Shown piece by piece: positions 18,325 through 27,640 of a stretch of DNA of 64,000 nucleotides. Numbering within the stretch: the first letter of the stretch is position 1; the number at the start of each line of letters is the position of its first letter. The position numbers and the translations under genes were made by a program. Source of the DNA: Brevibacillus laterosporus (lineage in GTDB: Bacteria; Bacillota; Bacilli; Brevibacillales; Brevibacillaceae); NCBI RefSeq assembly GCF_030489605.1, contig NZ_JAUKFY010000016.1, positions 1-64,000 of the forward strand, in the 5' to 3' direction. Under the pieces are notes generated by a model that saw only the letters and a list, made by a program, of their open reading frames with translations, ran no database searches and was not told the DNA's origin.

Positions 18325-18777
18325 GTGGATTTCTTGAAATTGGCTGCTGAAGCGACGATCGAAGGTATGGATAATCAAGCGGGAGGGCCGTTTGGCGCAA
18401 CCATTGTTAGAGGAGATGAAGTTATTGCCGTTGTAGCCAACACCATGATGCGGGATACGGATCCTTCTGCGCATGCGGAAATGGTAGCAATCAGAGAAGC
18501 TTGTAAAAAATTGGACACAATGGACTTGTCTGATTGTGTAATTTATGCAACATGCGAGCCATGCCCGATGTGTGTAGGGGCAATCATTTGGTCCGGCATA
18601 AAAAAAGTGTACTATTGCAACACCGCAGAAGACGCGGATAAGCACGGTTTTTCCGATATGCATATTCGTAAATATTTGACCGGAGAAGATAAGAGCGTTC
18701 TGAACATGGTCAAGGTCGAGAAAAGAGAAGATTGCGATCAATTATTTGAGCATTTCCACAACCTGAACAAAAAATAG
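18325..18777 (+). CDS. guaD: Guanine deaminase-like nucleoside deaminase
   Basis: 150 residues of the cytidine/deoxycytidylate deaminase superfamily, closest in layout to bacterial guanine deaminase. The zinc site is complete: HAEMVAIREA supplies a His ligand and the proton-shuttling Glu, and CEPCPMCVGAI supplies two Cys ligands. The N-terminal AGGPFGATIVRGDEVIA is typical of GuaD. I start at GTG 18325 because GGAGG lies nine bases upstream and the homologous N-terminus begins there; ATG 18295 has no such site. It would convert guanine to xanthine in the cytoplasm as part of purine salvage or catabolism. No purine-pathway partner lies next to it. Confidence 0.8.
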   Translation: MDFLKLAAEATIEGMDNQAGGPFGATIVRGDEVIAVVANTMMRDTDPSAHAEMVAIREACKKLDTMDLSDCVIYATCEPCPMCVGAIIWSGIKKVYYCNTAEDADKHGFSDMHIRKYLTGEDKSVLNMVKVEKREDCDQLFEHFHNLNKK

Positions 18778-18786
18778 TTCATGTGA

Positions 18787-18807
18787 GAAACGGATCCGGA
18801 CCGTTTC
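18787..18807 (+). terminator. Short hairpin after the deaminase gene
   Basis: Perfect stem GAAACGG / CCGTTTC with a 7-base loop 9 bases after the stop. The T run is poor, so termination is uncertain. Confidence 0.35.
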
Positions 18808-19042
18808 CCGTATTGTCAAACCTCAAGAAGCTGAACCTTTGTAAAATGGAAGTGACGAGCACCCATCAAAGGAAGGCTTCTTTTTCATGGAATAGAAGGA
18901 TTGAGGCAAGACCAGATTATTAATTTTTGCAAAATCCTGAATCTGGTTTGGCGTGCAAGCGGCACCAGGCGAGTGGAACCCGCCAGAAAGCCGAGCAGGA
19001 ATCGGATCATGTACGATAGTAAGGGATTTATCCGCGTCAAGG

Positions 19043-19340
19043 CTACGCCCTGTCCCCGTTTCTCATATGTTCGGCTTTTTTATTGCCGATTTTAAACGAG
19101 AACCCAATCATAACCGCTACCGTAAAAATCAATCCAATGGCAGCAGTGGGGAAACTGCCCGTATAATCATGGATAAATCTCACTGGAAAGGGAATCAGGG
19201 AAGCAAAAATGTAGCCGCCGGACTGCATCATGGCAGATAGCGCGCTTGCTTCTTCCGCAATTGATGTTTCATCCAAAGGCAACCTTAAAGCCACAGGGAA
19301 GAGTCATCTTGTCCCAATCCCTAAAAATGCAGGCTAGCCA
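19043..19340 (-). pseudogene. C-terminal fragment of an MFS transporter
   Basis: Readable sequence runs from FLGIGTR, through an in-frame TGA at about 19305, to LFPVALRLPLDETSIAEEAS and then two hydrophobic helices (SGGYIFASLIPFPVRFIHDY; AAIGLIFTVAVMIGFSF). The pattern matches the last membrane segments of CynX/NimT-type MFS permeases. The N-terminal 300 or so residues are absent from the neighbourhood, so this is a relic. Confidence 0.65.
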
Positions 19341-19608
19341 TGTCCTCGAAGGTCAATATTAGTGCAACCTTACAGCCACCAGCCACATCCGTTAATACGA
19401 TAAATTTGCGATCCGGTTTTACACACGATACACATCAAGGAGGGTGCGCCCAGCCGCAGCTTGTCAATTATTTACCGCTTCGACCGTATCTGAGCCGGGC
19501 AGCCAAGCATTTATTAAACAAATACAGGAGTGCTTTCAAAGCTAGTCCAGGAGTTATAGTCAAAAAACGATGGTATGTTCTATTCCCCCTAGTCGAACGA
19601 GGTGAGCT

Positions 19609-21090
19609 ATGTCCATTAGAGTCAAACTATTGCTGTCTTATACAGGTATGCTTATCATTAGCCTTTCGGTCTTTTTCTTAACTGCCAGTCTGTTCACGAT
19701 CGCAGCTACAGGCGACGTTCACAGTATTCGGGATTTCTATAAAGTCCACTACCAGCTTAATCCGCTGACTGAACAAGAGGAATCGATCTTTCTCGAATTA
19801 AAATATCTCGCCAAAAACGAACCGGATCAATTGCAAAATGAAGAGCTTCTGCTAGACTACGATTTCAAGCTTAAAACTGTGAGGGCCGGTCTCTACGTCC
19901 GCCGGGAAAGCAATCAGGTCTTTGCGTCGCGTACCTTTAACCAGCCTGCATTGGAGCAGAATCTGCCTCCCTATGATCTGGACAACAATCAGATTCGCAA
20001 TACCTTTAACATTGGCGAAAGATTTTATGCCTACGCTAAATACGACTTCCGCTTTTCGGATGGCGCCCAAGGCGGCGTCTTCGTTATACGGGAGCGAAGC
20101 CCTTTTGGTGAAGTGATACGCAGGCTGTTACCCATCCTCATTCTAATTCTCATCGGCGTCGTCGTGGTTGCGAATATGCTGTTATACCGCTGGATTACCA
20201 GAAGCGTCGTCAAACCCCTTGATTTGCTTCGGACTTCGGCTGATCACATCAAGGAGGGCAATCTCCAATTTTCACTTGATCTGCGTTCAAAGGACGAAAT
20301 CGGGCAATTGAACGAGACGTTTGAAAATATGCGAAAGAGACTGCTTGAATCGGTTCAGCTTCGATTAAAAGACGAGGAGAACCGGAAAGAACTAATCTCC
20401 AACATCTCTCATGATTTGCGTACGCCTATTACTAATATAAAAGGCTATATCGAAGGAATACGGGATGGGGTCGCAGATACTCCTGAGAAAATGAACAAGT
20501 ACGTGAACATCATTTATTCCAAAGCCAACGATCTGGATAAACTCGTAGACGAACTATTTCTCTACTCCAGGCTCGATTTAAAGCAAGTCCCGTTCTTCTT
20601 TGAGCATGTAGATATTGTTGGTTTTTTAGATGAGTGTATTGACGAACTGTATTATGAATTGGAGGAAAAAGGAATCCTGCTTGAGTGGGGGAAGCGTCCA
20701 AGTCAGAGCATTGAAGTACTTGCCGATGTGGAGAAATTAAAACGTATAGTACTTAATATTATTAGCAATGCTCAGAATTTTATGGACAAAAAGCAAAAAA
20801 TGATTCGCGTCTCCGTACAAGTTTCCCCAGTATGGGTCACCATTGAAATACGGGATAACGGGAAGGGCATCCCGCCTGAAGCCATACCCCATGTTTTCCA
20901 ACGATTTTATCGTGCAGAGCAATCCCGCAATTCTTCAACAGGCGGCAGCGGACTGGGGCTTGCCATTGCGAATCAAATCATAGAAGGACATGGAGGCTCC
21001 ATCTGGGTAAACAGCGAGCTAGGCATCGGCACGAGCCTGTTCTTTACCCTGAAACGAATGACGAACGAAGGAGGTACACCAAACCAATGA
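19609..21090 (+). CDS. Membrane sensor histidine kinase
   Basis: 493 residues. There are two membrane helices (about 7-30 and 165-190) around an extracytoplasmic sensor of about 130 residues, then a HAMP linker (to about 245), a HisKA dimerisation helix with the phospho-acceptor His near residue 268 (ISNISHDLRTPITNIKGYIE) and a HATPase domain with N box ISNAQNF, G1 box IRDNGKGI and G2 box STGGSGLGLAIANQI. ATG 19609 follows GAGGTGAG. Its 3' end overlaps the response-regulator gene by 4 bases, so the two are translationally coupled. The signal is unknown. The following SLH gene suggests an envelope role. Confidence 0.92.
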   Translation: MSIRVKLLLSYTGMLIISLSVFFLTASLFTIAATGDVHSIRDFYKVHYQLNPLTEQEESIFLELKYLAKNEPDQLQNEELLLDYDFKLKTVRAGLYVRRESNQVFASRTFNQPALEQNLPPYDLDNNQIRNTFNIGERFYAYAKYDFRFSDGAQGGVFVIRERSPFGEVIRRLLPILILILIGVVVVANMLLYRWITRSVVKPLDLLRTSADHIKEGNLQFSLDLRSKDEIGQLNETFENMRKRLLESVQLRLKDEENRKELISNISHDLRTPITNIKGYIEGIRDGVADTPEKMNKYVNIIYSKANDLDKLVDELFLYSRLDLKQVPFFFEHVDIVGFLDECIDELYYELEEKGILLEWGKRPSQSIEVLADVEKLKRIVLNIISNAQNFMDKKQKMIRVSVQVSPVWVTIEIRDNGKGIPPEAIPHVFQRFYRAEQSRNSSTGGSGLGLAIANQIIEGHGGSIWVNSELGIGTSLFFTLKRMTNEGGTPNQ

Positions 21091-21782
21091 CGACACGAAT
21101 CCTTATCATTGAAGATGAAACTACGATCGCTGAGCTGCAGCGGGATTATTTTGAACTAAATGGCTTTCTCGTTGATTTATGTCATTCAGGCAATGATGGT
21201 TTACAGCTTGCGCTTCATGGGGATTACAATCTTATTATTGTAGACTTACAGCTTCCTGTGATGAACGGCTTTGAATTATGCAATCAAATCAGACAAAGCA
21301 AGGAAGTGCCAATTCTGATTGTCTCTGCAAAAAAAGAAGAGATTGATAAAATTCGCGCCTTTAATCTTGGCGCCGACGATTACATTACCAAACCATTCAG
21401 CCCTAGCGAGCTAGTGGCGAGAGCCAAGGCACATCTAGCGAGATATGAACGGCTATTGGGCAGACAGAAGACTGATCATAAGTCCGAAATTCATATTCGC
21501 GGCTTGGTCATTGATAAAGTTGCCCACAGAGTCTACGTACGAAATCAAGAAGTGATATTTACAACCCGTGAATTTACCCTGCTTGAATTTTTTGCAAGCA
21601 ATCCCAATCGTGTCTTTAGCAAAAATGAGTTATTTGAACGAATATGGGGTATGGATTCCAGTGGGGATATTGCAACCGTTACCGTACATGTTCGCAAATT
21701 GAGGGAAAAGATAGAAGTCGATCCTTCCAACCCGCAGTATATCGAAACTGTCTGGGGTGCCGGATACCGATTTTCCGTGTGA
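21087..21782 (+). CDS. OmpR/PhoB-family response regulator
   Basis: 231 residues. The receiver domain (1-120) has the acidic pair EDE near residue 10, the phospho-acceptor Asp near 53 in LIIVDLQLPVMNGFEL, and the conserved Lys in DDYITKPFSP. The C-terminal winged helix (about 130-231) carries FTTREFTLLEFFASNP and VTVHVRKLREKIEVDP, ending VWGAGYRFSV. It is the cognate partner of the overlapping sensor kinase and should bind direct repeats near its targets. The SLH gene that starts about 130 bases further on is an obvious candidate, though no repeat was verified. Confidence 0.92.
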   Translation: MTTRILIIEDETTIAELQRDYFELNGFLVDLCHSGNDGLQLALHGDYNLIIVDLQLPVMNGFELCNQIRQSKEVPILIVSAKKEEIDKIRAFNLGADDYITKPFSPSELVARAKAHLARYERLLGRQKTDHKSEIHIRGLVIDKVAHRVYVRNQEVIFTTREFTLLEFFASNPNRVFSKNELFERIWGMDSSGDIATVTVHVRKLREKIEVDPSNPQYIETVWGAGYRFSV

Positions 21783-21914
21783 TCGATTTTATAATTTGTT
21801 AAGAAAGATTTTAGAATCGGTTTATCCCGAGTTTCTTCGGGGTTTATATCCCTCCTTTATCATAGAGTTATGACGAATTACTACTATGCCTATTATCTGG
21901 AGGAGGAGTTACCG

Positions 21915-23396
21915 ATGAATGAATATTCTAATAAAGTGGCTGTTTTGATGCTGGCAGCTGCCTTGGGAACGGCATTCGTTCCATTTACCGCTCTGTATGC
22001 AGAAGCTGCATCAACGAGCCTCTCATCACAGGAAATTCAACAAGCAGTCAACAAACTCGCTGAACTTCGCGTGATGCATGGCTACGAAAAAGGCTCCATA
22101 CGGATTGAGAACCAGATCACTCGCGCCGAACTGGCGAAAACGGTCGTCCTTACGTTTGGTCTCCAAGGGAAAGGGGGCAATTTGCCTAGCTTCAAGGATG
22201 TAAATCAGGATGATTTGTACTACAATTACGCCGCTGAACTGGTAGCACAAGAAATCATGCAGGCGGAAGAAGGACGCTTTAATCCACATGGAACTGTGAC
22301 ACATGCGGAGTTAGTACAAATCGTGTCCAAAGCGTTGAAACGTGATATGAAATCCGTGAATTACTGGATGGAGCGTTTTTATAGAGCCGATAACAATGCC
22401 ACTCGCGGCGAAACAGCGTACCTGCTGAATATCGCTCGTCAGGCGATTCCTTCGGCAAATGCGAAAATTACGAGCGTTCGTCCGCTGAATGCCATTACCT
22501 TGATTGTGACTTTTGACGCTCCTTTGACAGCTGAGAATGAAGTATTTGCCAAGACAAAAAAAGACTTTGTATTTAACGATGGACTGACCTTGAATAATAT
22601 GCCGCGGTTAAAAACGGGTTCGATTGCAACGTATATCGTACCAACAACCGTACAAAAACCAGGTACGACGTATACCCTGACCTACAGAGGCCAAAAAGCG
22701 GGTACATTTACAGGTAACGCAACCAAGCTTGACATGACGGAAGCTAGACAGGTTTCGAACGATACTTTCGAGTTGGAAGCTCTCAAGGCTAATGGAGTAG
22801 TAGACTACGGATATGTTATCAGCGCATACAGCGGCGGCCGCGGAGCGAATGCATTCGTCCTGGATGAGAACAACAGAGCGGATGGAAGAACCTATCAGAT
22901 CATCTCCTCCGGTCAAGGCAGAGAAGTCATGATTACTCCGGAAGGCGGTCAACCGATCGTAGCCAAATACGTCCCGTTCACCCAATCGACGGATGGCAAG
23001 CAAGAACCAAAATTCCGTTTGCCGGAAGGTCAGGTGCTGACACCCGGTGTTAAATATACCGTTACCTCGGATTGGACGGAAATTGCCAATCAGACATTCG
23101 TAGCCGAGGATATCGCACCGCTGAAAATCGTCAAAGCGGAGGCAATCAGTGAAACATCCATTGCCGTTACTTTGGCAAAGGACCCGGGAGATGAGCTGTT
23201 CTCCGGCCGCAGTGTGGAATTGACCGATGCAGAGGGTAATAAACTGACCGGTACTTATAAATATTCAAGCCGCAAAGGTGCAGTGGGCGTGTTCGATCTT
23301 GCGCAGGACAGCAAATTGACTAAAGGAGCAGCTTATACCGTTACTCCCGTTGGCGACTGGGCCGGCCAGTCCAAGGTTGGGCTGACGTTCAACTAA
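21915..23396 (+). CDS. S-layer-homology surface protein
   Basis: 493 residues from ATG 21915, chosen because GGAGGAGGAG lies just upstream; an earlier in-frame ATG at 21870 lacks a site. The signal peptide is residues 1-29 (AVLMLAAALGTAFVPFTALY, cleavage near AEA). SLH-type repeats cover about 35-180, with ITRAELAKTVVL, then FNPHGTVTHAELVQI and then ATRGETAYLLNIA. These bind pyruvylated wall polymers in Brevibacillus and relatives. The rest (about 190-493) consists of beta-sandwich modules (ITSVRPLNAITLIVTFDAPL; IVKAEAISETSIAVTLAKDP) typical of S-layer or surface adhesin proteins. Fairly GC-rich compared with the flanking accessory genes. Confidence 0.88.
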   Translation: MNEYSNKVAVLMLAAALGTAFVPFTALYAEAASTSLSSQEIQQAVNKLAELRVMHGYEKGSIRIENQITRAELAKTVVLTFGLQGKGGNLPSFKDVNQDDLYYNYAAELVAQEIMQAEEGRFNPHGTVTHAELVQIVSKALKRDMKSVNYWMERFYRADNNATRGETAYLLNIARQAIPSANAKITSVRPLNAITLIVTFDAPLTAENEVFAKTKKDFVFNDGLTLNNMPRLKTGSIATYIVPTTVQKPGTTYTLTYRGQKAGTFTGNATKLDMTEARQVSNDTFELEALKANGVVDYGYVISAYSGGRGANAFVLDENNRADGRTYQIISSGQGREVMITPEGGQPIVAKYVPFTQSTDGKQEPKFRLPEGQVLTPGVKYTVTSDWTEIANQTFVAEDIAPLKIVKAEAISETSIAVTLAKDPGDELFSGRSVELTDAEGNKLTGTYKYSSRKGAVGVFDLAQDSKLTKGAAYTVTPVGDWAGQSKVGLTFN

Positions 23397-23774
23397 CAAA
23401 TCTGTATCTGAAGCTCTAGAAATCAAAGGAAAGGTGTGGGTTCGCTGTGGCTGTGGTACGCGGAATTAGTCTTTTCATCTTGGCTATCGCTCAAAAAAGG
23501 ATAGAGCATAGTTTTCCTGATGCAAGATATTTATGCGGATGGAAGTACCAGGGATGGTATTATACCTGCAGATGGCCCCTGTCATTATGATAATGGCAGG
23601 GGTATTTTGCCAATGTATTCATTTGCTTCATATCTTATATGCGGGTGGGCTATAAGAAGATTAGACAAATCTCAAATAACAAGGCAGTGACAACTTCGGA
23701 TAAAATAAAGTCCTAGACTACCGCTGCCTTTATTAAGCTTTCGATAACCATTAGTTCAACGGAAGGTGATACAA
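23397..23774. other. Intergenic region with a hairpin
   Basis: This contains a 12-base stem (23576-23602: CCCCTGTCATTA with TAATGGCAGGGG, one mismatch) followed by TATTTT, which may act as a terminator for the SLH gene although it lies about 180 bases after the stop. No gene is supported. Confidence 0.5.
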
Positions 23775-24875
23775 GTGTCAGATAAAAAAGAGCTGTCAAG
23801 TGTACAGCACTTGGCTATTGAGCATATTTCACAATACGCAAGAACACGAAAACATGAAGCTCACAAGTCAATTAAGGAAATTCTTCAGATGTCAAATATC
23901 TCTTGGAAGACATTTGCAGACGCTGTGATTAAGCTGATGTCGCATGCGAGGGTCGCATTGCATTTCCATCCTGATCGACCAATTGCAGACATGAAAAGTG
24001 TAGCTCAGTCATTGCTTGAACAGGGAATTTATAAGAGTCAGTTCGAAACTCACATTTCCAATGGGAGCGTATCGGCTTATCCAGGTGGCGTACGGGATCT
24101 TTGGGAGAAAAAGTTGTTTGGAGGCGTTTATCAATTAGATGACGTGACCAATAATCAACGCCCAAAGTACGGGGCACTACATGTAATGTTACACCCGGAT
24201 GGACCTGCTCCACGGTTTGGTTCATGCTACTTTCTTTTATCACCTAAGGTTTCTTATCGTTGCACATACACTTATTTGGATTCGCATCAGGATCCAAAGG
24301 AAAAGGGGACCTATGACGAGTTTGATGACATATTAGCAGCGATTTTGAAAGATGCATTTTTACTGGAATATGCGATCGGGGAGAAAGATCTGACACCACG
24401 GAAATTGATTGATCATCTCTTGTATCATCTGGAACGGCCATTCAAGGATTTTTCAAAGGATAAGCCCAGCCGAAACCTTAATCACTATATTGAGGCTCAG
24501 GTTCATGGGGATATTACTTTAGTAGATGACATAGAAGTGCTTGTTGCCGATCCTTCGTTTAAAGGCACGTACATAGGAGAATGCTTAGAAAAAATGTGCT
24601 CAGAGTATTCTATTGAGCTTTACTGGCATATGGGATTTTCTTTGCGAGTGGAAGAAATACCCGAGGATTTTAGAGGGCCAACCATGCCTTCCTTAGCCAA
24701 ACGGATAGCGTGGAATGATTATATCGACGCCAGCGTGATCGGAGCTGCCGTCAATGATTTGAAACGTAATCCAGAACATTGGAGCGACAGAGGTGACTAT
24801 GAAAAGGTACTTCAAGAATTAAAATACTTGTGGCATGTTTTAGTTCGATTTGGCAACCCTTTTGCACGGGAATGA
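23775..24875 (+). CDS. DUF3626 protein
   Basis: 366 residues from GTG 23775, which has GGAAGG eight bases upstream (an earlier GTG at 23766 overlaps that site). Several features match the DUF3626 family: RVALHFHPDRPIADMKSVAQ near residue 60, YPGGVRDLWEKKLFGGVYQL, then a segment with YGALHVMLHPDGPAPRFGSC, and VHGDITLVDDIEVLVADPSF. The invariant His and Asp residues suggest metal binding or hydrolase-like chemistry, but the family's function is not established. It has no signal peptide and stands alone. Confidence 0.8.
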   Translation: MSDKKELSSVQHLAIEHISQYARTRKHEAHKSIKEILQMSNISWKTFADAVIKLMSHARVALHFHPDRPIADMKSVAQSLLEQGIYKSQFETHISNGSVSAYPGGVRDLWEKKLFGGVYQLDDVTNNQRPKYGALHVMLHPDGPAPRFGSCYFLLSPKVSYRCTYTYLDSHQDPKEKGTYDEFDDILAAILKDAFLLEYAIGEKDLTPRKLIDHLLYHLERPFKDFSKDKPSRNLNHYIEAQVHGDITLVDDIEVLVADPSFKGTYIGECLEKMCSEYSIELYWHMGFSLRVEEIPEDFRGPTMPSLAKRIAWNDYIDASVIGAAVNDLKRNPEHWSDRGDYEKVLQELKYLWHVLVRFGNPFARE

Positions 24876-24976
24876 AGGATTTACTATTGAAGCTTACAGA
24901 AAAAGCAGAAGAGAACTGAAATTTTTACGTAATTGGTGAGTATGTAGATATACATGGATTAAAAGGAGGTTGTTTT

Positions 24977-25003
24977 ATGAAGGAGATGAACTACGGTCAT
25001 TAA
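24977..25003 (+). CDS. Possible 8-residue leader peptide
   Basis: ATG 24977 sits six bases after AAAAGGAGG, a near-perfect Shine-Dalgarno, and encodes MKEMNYGH. The next gene starts 22 bases after its stop with its own AGGAGG. It may serve translational coupling. The call rests only on the ribosome-binding site. Confidence 0.25.
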   Translation: MKEMNYGH

Positions 25004-25025
25004 CTTCCCGGTTAGGAGGTTATTG

Positions 25026-25313
25026 ATGAGCAGAAGCTACAAGAAATTTCCAATAGTTAAGGATAAAACGGGCCCTGGAAAAAAGTTTGCTAAAAGATTA
25101 GCTAGTAAAGCAGTTAGGAGATACAAAGATGGAATCCGTAACGGGTCTATGTATCGAAGGATTTTTTGCTCATGGAATATTAATGATTTGCGGTTCTATA
25201 AGACATTAAGTGAGGCAATTCATTATTGGGAAACAAGCGACGCTCCCATAAAGATAGCACAGTCCAGACAACAAGTCTTTAACGAATGGGCAAAACACTA
25301 CTACCGAAAATAG
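25026..25313 (+). CDS. Small basic protein, conserved hypothetical type
   Basis: 95 residues from ATG 25026 behind TAGGAGG. It is strongly basic at the N-terminus (SRSYKKFPIVKDKTGPGKKF, then KRLASKAVRRYKDGIRNGS), with aromatic residues later (CSWNINDLRFYKTLSEAIHY). Short proteins with this SRSYKK...KK(F/W)AxR...VRR pattern occur in many Bacillota as uncharacterised genes, often in accessory regions. Nucleic-acid or ribosome contact is plausible from charge alone. A terminator follows 37 bases downstream. Confidence 0.65.
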   Translation: MSRSYKKFPIVKDKTGPGKKFAKRLASKAVRRYKDGIRNGSMYRRIFCSWNINDLRFYKTLSEAIHYWETSDAPIKIAQSRQQVFNEWAKHYYRK

Positions 25314-25349
25314 AATAGAAAATAAGGTGTACAGGGAAGTTACACTAAT

Positions 25350-25377
25350 AAAAGAGCAGATAAGAGACTGCTCTTTT
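25350..25377 (+). terminator. Terminator after the small basic protein
   Basis: Perfect stem AAAAGAGCAG / CTGCTCTTTT with an 8-base loop. Confidence 0.9.
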
Positions 25378-25486
25378 ATTTGGTAGAAAAATAAAAAATC
25401 GACTTTTTCATGAGGACAATCACTGAACGTACAAAGTTCACGTTTTTACCTTGGACCCCTATAGATATTTAATGAATTTGAATTGG

Positions 25487-26263
25487 TTAACGATATGATA
25501 AGGCTTGTTTTCCCAATGCATTCCAAGATTGGATGAAAGTTTCTTGGTTTACCTTACGGGCTTTTTTTTCGCTTAAAGGATCATTAATATAAATGTACCC
25601 ATCCTCAAAACCTGTAAGGACAACAGCGTGTAAATCTAGGGGAGTTGTAATTTGTTTGTTCCCATGTTTCCAAGACTCCCATCTATCCGGAACTTTGTAA
25701 TCTCCTGTCGTCCAAACCACCACAGGTTTATTCATTTTGATTTGAGTTAGCACATCATTGAAAGGTTTTCCTGTTAAGTTCACTGTGCGATTTGGAAGAT
25801 AATGTTCCATCAATTCTTGCAGCGGTTGTACGTAGACAGCATATCCCTTATTTTTCCCTGTTATATCTCCAACGAAACCTTCTTTAGGATCTCCCCATTG
25901 AATAATGTTCCCGCTTTTATTCATTGACAGTGGGTCATTATCTTTTTTGATGCTGTTAGCTAACTCCATTTTATTAACTTTGATGCCAGCGTGCTGTAAT
26001 ACCATCGCTAAGCTTGTAACTTCGCATCCGTATTTCAGTTCAGGTTTTTGTAATATTAATGGCACGTCTAAAATGACTTTTTCTTGGATGGAAGGAGTTG
26101 GGGATTGTAGAGGTTCGTTTTGGGACGACGGATGCTTCACATTTTTTGTTAATTCAACATCTTCATGTCCAACGTTAGATCCTTGCTTTTCAACTGGAAA
26201 TTGTTTTGTAAAACAGCCCGCTAAAATTGAAAAAAGGACATATATAATCAGAAGTCTTTTCAC
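25487..26263 (-). CDS. Lipoprotein with C39-like peptidase domain
   Basis: 258 residues from GTG 26263, preferred over ATG 26290 because AAGG lies eight bases upstream and the product then begins with an ideal lipoprotein signal (VKRLLIIYVLFSILAGC, Cys 17 lipidated). A Ser/Pro/Gln-rich tether leads to a C39-type cysteine-peptidase fold: catalytic Cys in YGCEVTSLAMVLQHAG, His in DLHAVVLTGFEDGYIYINDP, with the Asp in the same segment. Family members include bacteriocin-type cleavage domains and surface proteases of unknown substrate. It would sit on the outer face of the membrane. No partner operon is apparent. Confidence 0.8.
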   Translation of the reverse strand: MKRLLIIYVLFSILAGCFTKQFPVEKQGSNVGHEDVELTKNVKHPSSQNEPLQSPTPSIQEKVILDVPLILQKPELKYGCEVTSLAMVLQHAGIKVNKMELANSIKKDNDPLSMNKSGNIIQWGDPKEGFVGDITGKNKGYAVYVQPLQELMEHYLPNRTVNLTGKPFNDVLTQIKMNKPVVVWTTGDYKVPDRWESWKHGNKQITTPLDLHAVVLTGFEDGYIYINDPLSEKKARKVNQETFIQSWNALGKQALSYR

Positions 26264-26290
26264 ATCATACACCTTCTTTATGTAGTTCAA

Positions 26291-26717
26291 TACATGTCAT
26301 AATATCTCATTAAGTATCGTTTTTTATTAATTTTGTGCTTTAATTCCTCATAAAAATATTCAATACTAATGTAACTGTTATTGGGGGACGAATGAGATTC
26401 GTGTAAAAACAGGTCATTGGATTACAGTCTTTACCAAATGATAATTTGCTTATATTGTTTGTTTAAAACTACCTACCTAAACGTTATGACTGCATAAGTA
26501 GCACAACATTATGGAGCCCATCGGTGGATACGTAGAAGGCAAATGGATAATCCTTTAAAGTTTGAATAGAAGTTTGGCCAATCGATTAAAAAATAGAGCA
26601 GAACCTTGTTTTAGTTTTATTAAACGATATCTGATCCTGCGTTAACCTCATTGAAATAGACTTGAATTCTGAATGGGAGCACAACATTCCAAAATCACCT
26701 GATCATCTAGAGAGCCG
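26291..26717. other. Intergenic, nothing supported
   Basis: AT-rich with stops in all frames. It includes the promoter region of the C39 lipoprotein gene on the minus strand. No gene, repeat or hairpin stands out. Confidence 0.4.
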
Positions 26718-26933
26718 TAATATTACGGTGAAGCGATCCTGTCTGGCATTATTAATACAGAGATGAATGCTGAGACTTTGCAAGTTCCCAATGGACAGAA
26801 AATTGCCGCCGCTCTTTCAACATTCAACAGATGGGGGGAACCTGAAGATGGGGCGGATATTGCTGGATCTTGCTTCATCTGACAGCAGATAGCTGGACAT
26901 TTAATTGATGCAAGTGGCAGATCTCATCTGTGA
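26718..26933 (+). pseudogene. C-terminal remnant of a short-chain dehydrogenase
   Basis: The fragment reads NITVKAILSGIINTEMN (one frame slip), then ALSTFNRWGEPEDGADIAGS, then an in-frame TGA and QQIAGHLIDASG. This is the usual end of SDR/FabG-type enzymes (TVNxxxPGxxxTxM, RxGxPEDxAxxxxFL, ITGxxxxxxGG). The Rossmann part and the catalytic YxxxK are absent, so it is a decayed scrap. Confidence 0.7.
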
Positions 26934-27009
26934 ATCAGTTAATGATTGCTAGCAGAAAAGCACCCCAAATAAATAACACCTCACGTACGGAGCAAGACAA
27001 AGATAACGA

Positions 27010-27051
27010 AAAAGCCCTCTGACCGAAAAAATAAAGCATCGGAGGGCTTTT
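27010..27051. terminator. Bidirectional-type hairpin
   Basis: Stem AAAGCCCTC / GAGGGCTTT (27011-27019 with 27042-27050) with extra pairing inside and A/T tracts on both sides. It lies about 95 bases past the stop of the amidase gene and after the SDR relic. Confidence 0.8.
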
Positions 27052-27145
27052 ACTTGTTGGATTCAACACCTATCTGAAGAGGACATTTACCTTTAAAAAA
27101 ATTTCTTTTTCCTTTAAGTGGGTTCCTAAATATTACTTTTCCATA

Positions 27146-27640
27146 TTATAGCTTTTCTTTTACTTTCTCGATAAATTGTTCCCAGCCATTTGGACGCTCA
27201 CGAATGATATGAGGGCAGTTTTTGCCTGTCCATTTGTGATGCTGCACAAGTGCTTCTATGTTGAGATTGTGATTATTCAATAGCTTCGCTGCCAGTTCAG
27301 CTGCATTATCTTCAGCTTTTCTTCGATTGCCATCCCTGTTTTCACATATCTCAATCCCGATACTATATGTGTTACCAGGTCCTTCTCCTCCGTCTCCAGC
27401 ATGGAAGCCTTTTTCTGTAATTGGCAGATGTTGAACTGCTCTTTTGTCATCTACTGTATAGTGCCAACTAACAGGTTTATTTGCTGCTTCGTCCCCTTTA
27501 AGATATTCTGCATGATTTAGAGCATTCGCACCGTTCGCGTCATTTGCTGTATCATGTATTGTAATGAATTTGGGGCCGTGAAGAGGTGTTCCAGGTCTGT
27601 TTTTACGACCCACAGGAATAAAATTTTGAACGATTTCCAT
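27146..27640 (-). CDS. N-acetylmuramoyl-L-alanine amidase (amidase_2 type)
   Basis: 164 residues comprising just a type-2 amidase catalytic domain, which cleaves the amide between MurNAc and L-Ala in peptidoglycan. Zinc ligands are visible as His 29 (FITIHDTANDANG), His 134 or 135 (LVQHHKWTGKNCP) and Cys 142 in the place of the third ligand, with the catalytic-site WHYTVDD and SIGIEICEN segments. There is no signal peptide or C-terminal wall-binding module, as in many prophage endolysins and CwlA/XlyB-like autolysins; those usually have an SH3 or LysM tail, so this is a short version. No holin is nearby. The ribosome-binding site is weak. Confidence 0.85.
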   Translation of the reverse strand: MEIVQNFIPVGRKNRPGTPLHGPKFITIHDTANDANGANALNHAEYLKGDEAANKPVSWHYTVDDKRAVQHLPITEKGFHAGDGGEGPGNTYSIGIEICENRDGNRRKAEDNAAELAAKLLNNHNLNIEALVQHHKWTGKNCPHIIRERPNGWEQFIEKVKEKL

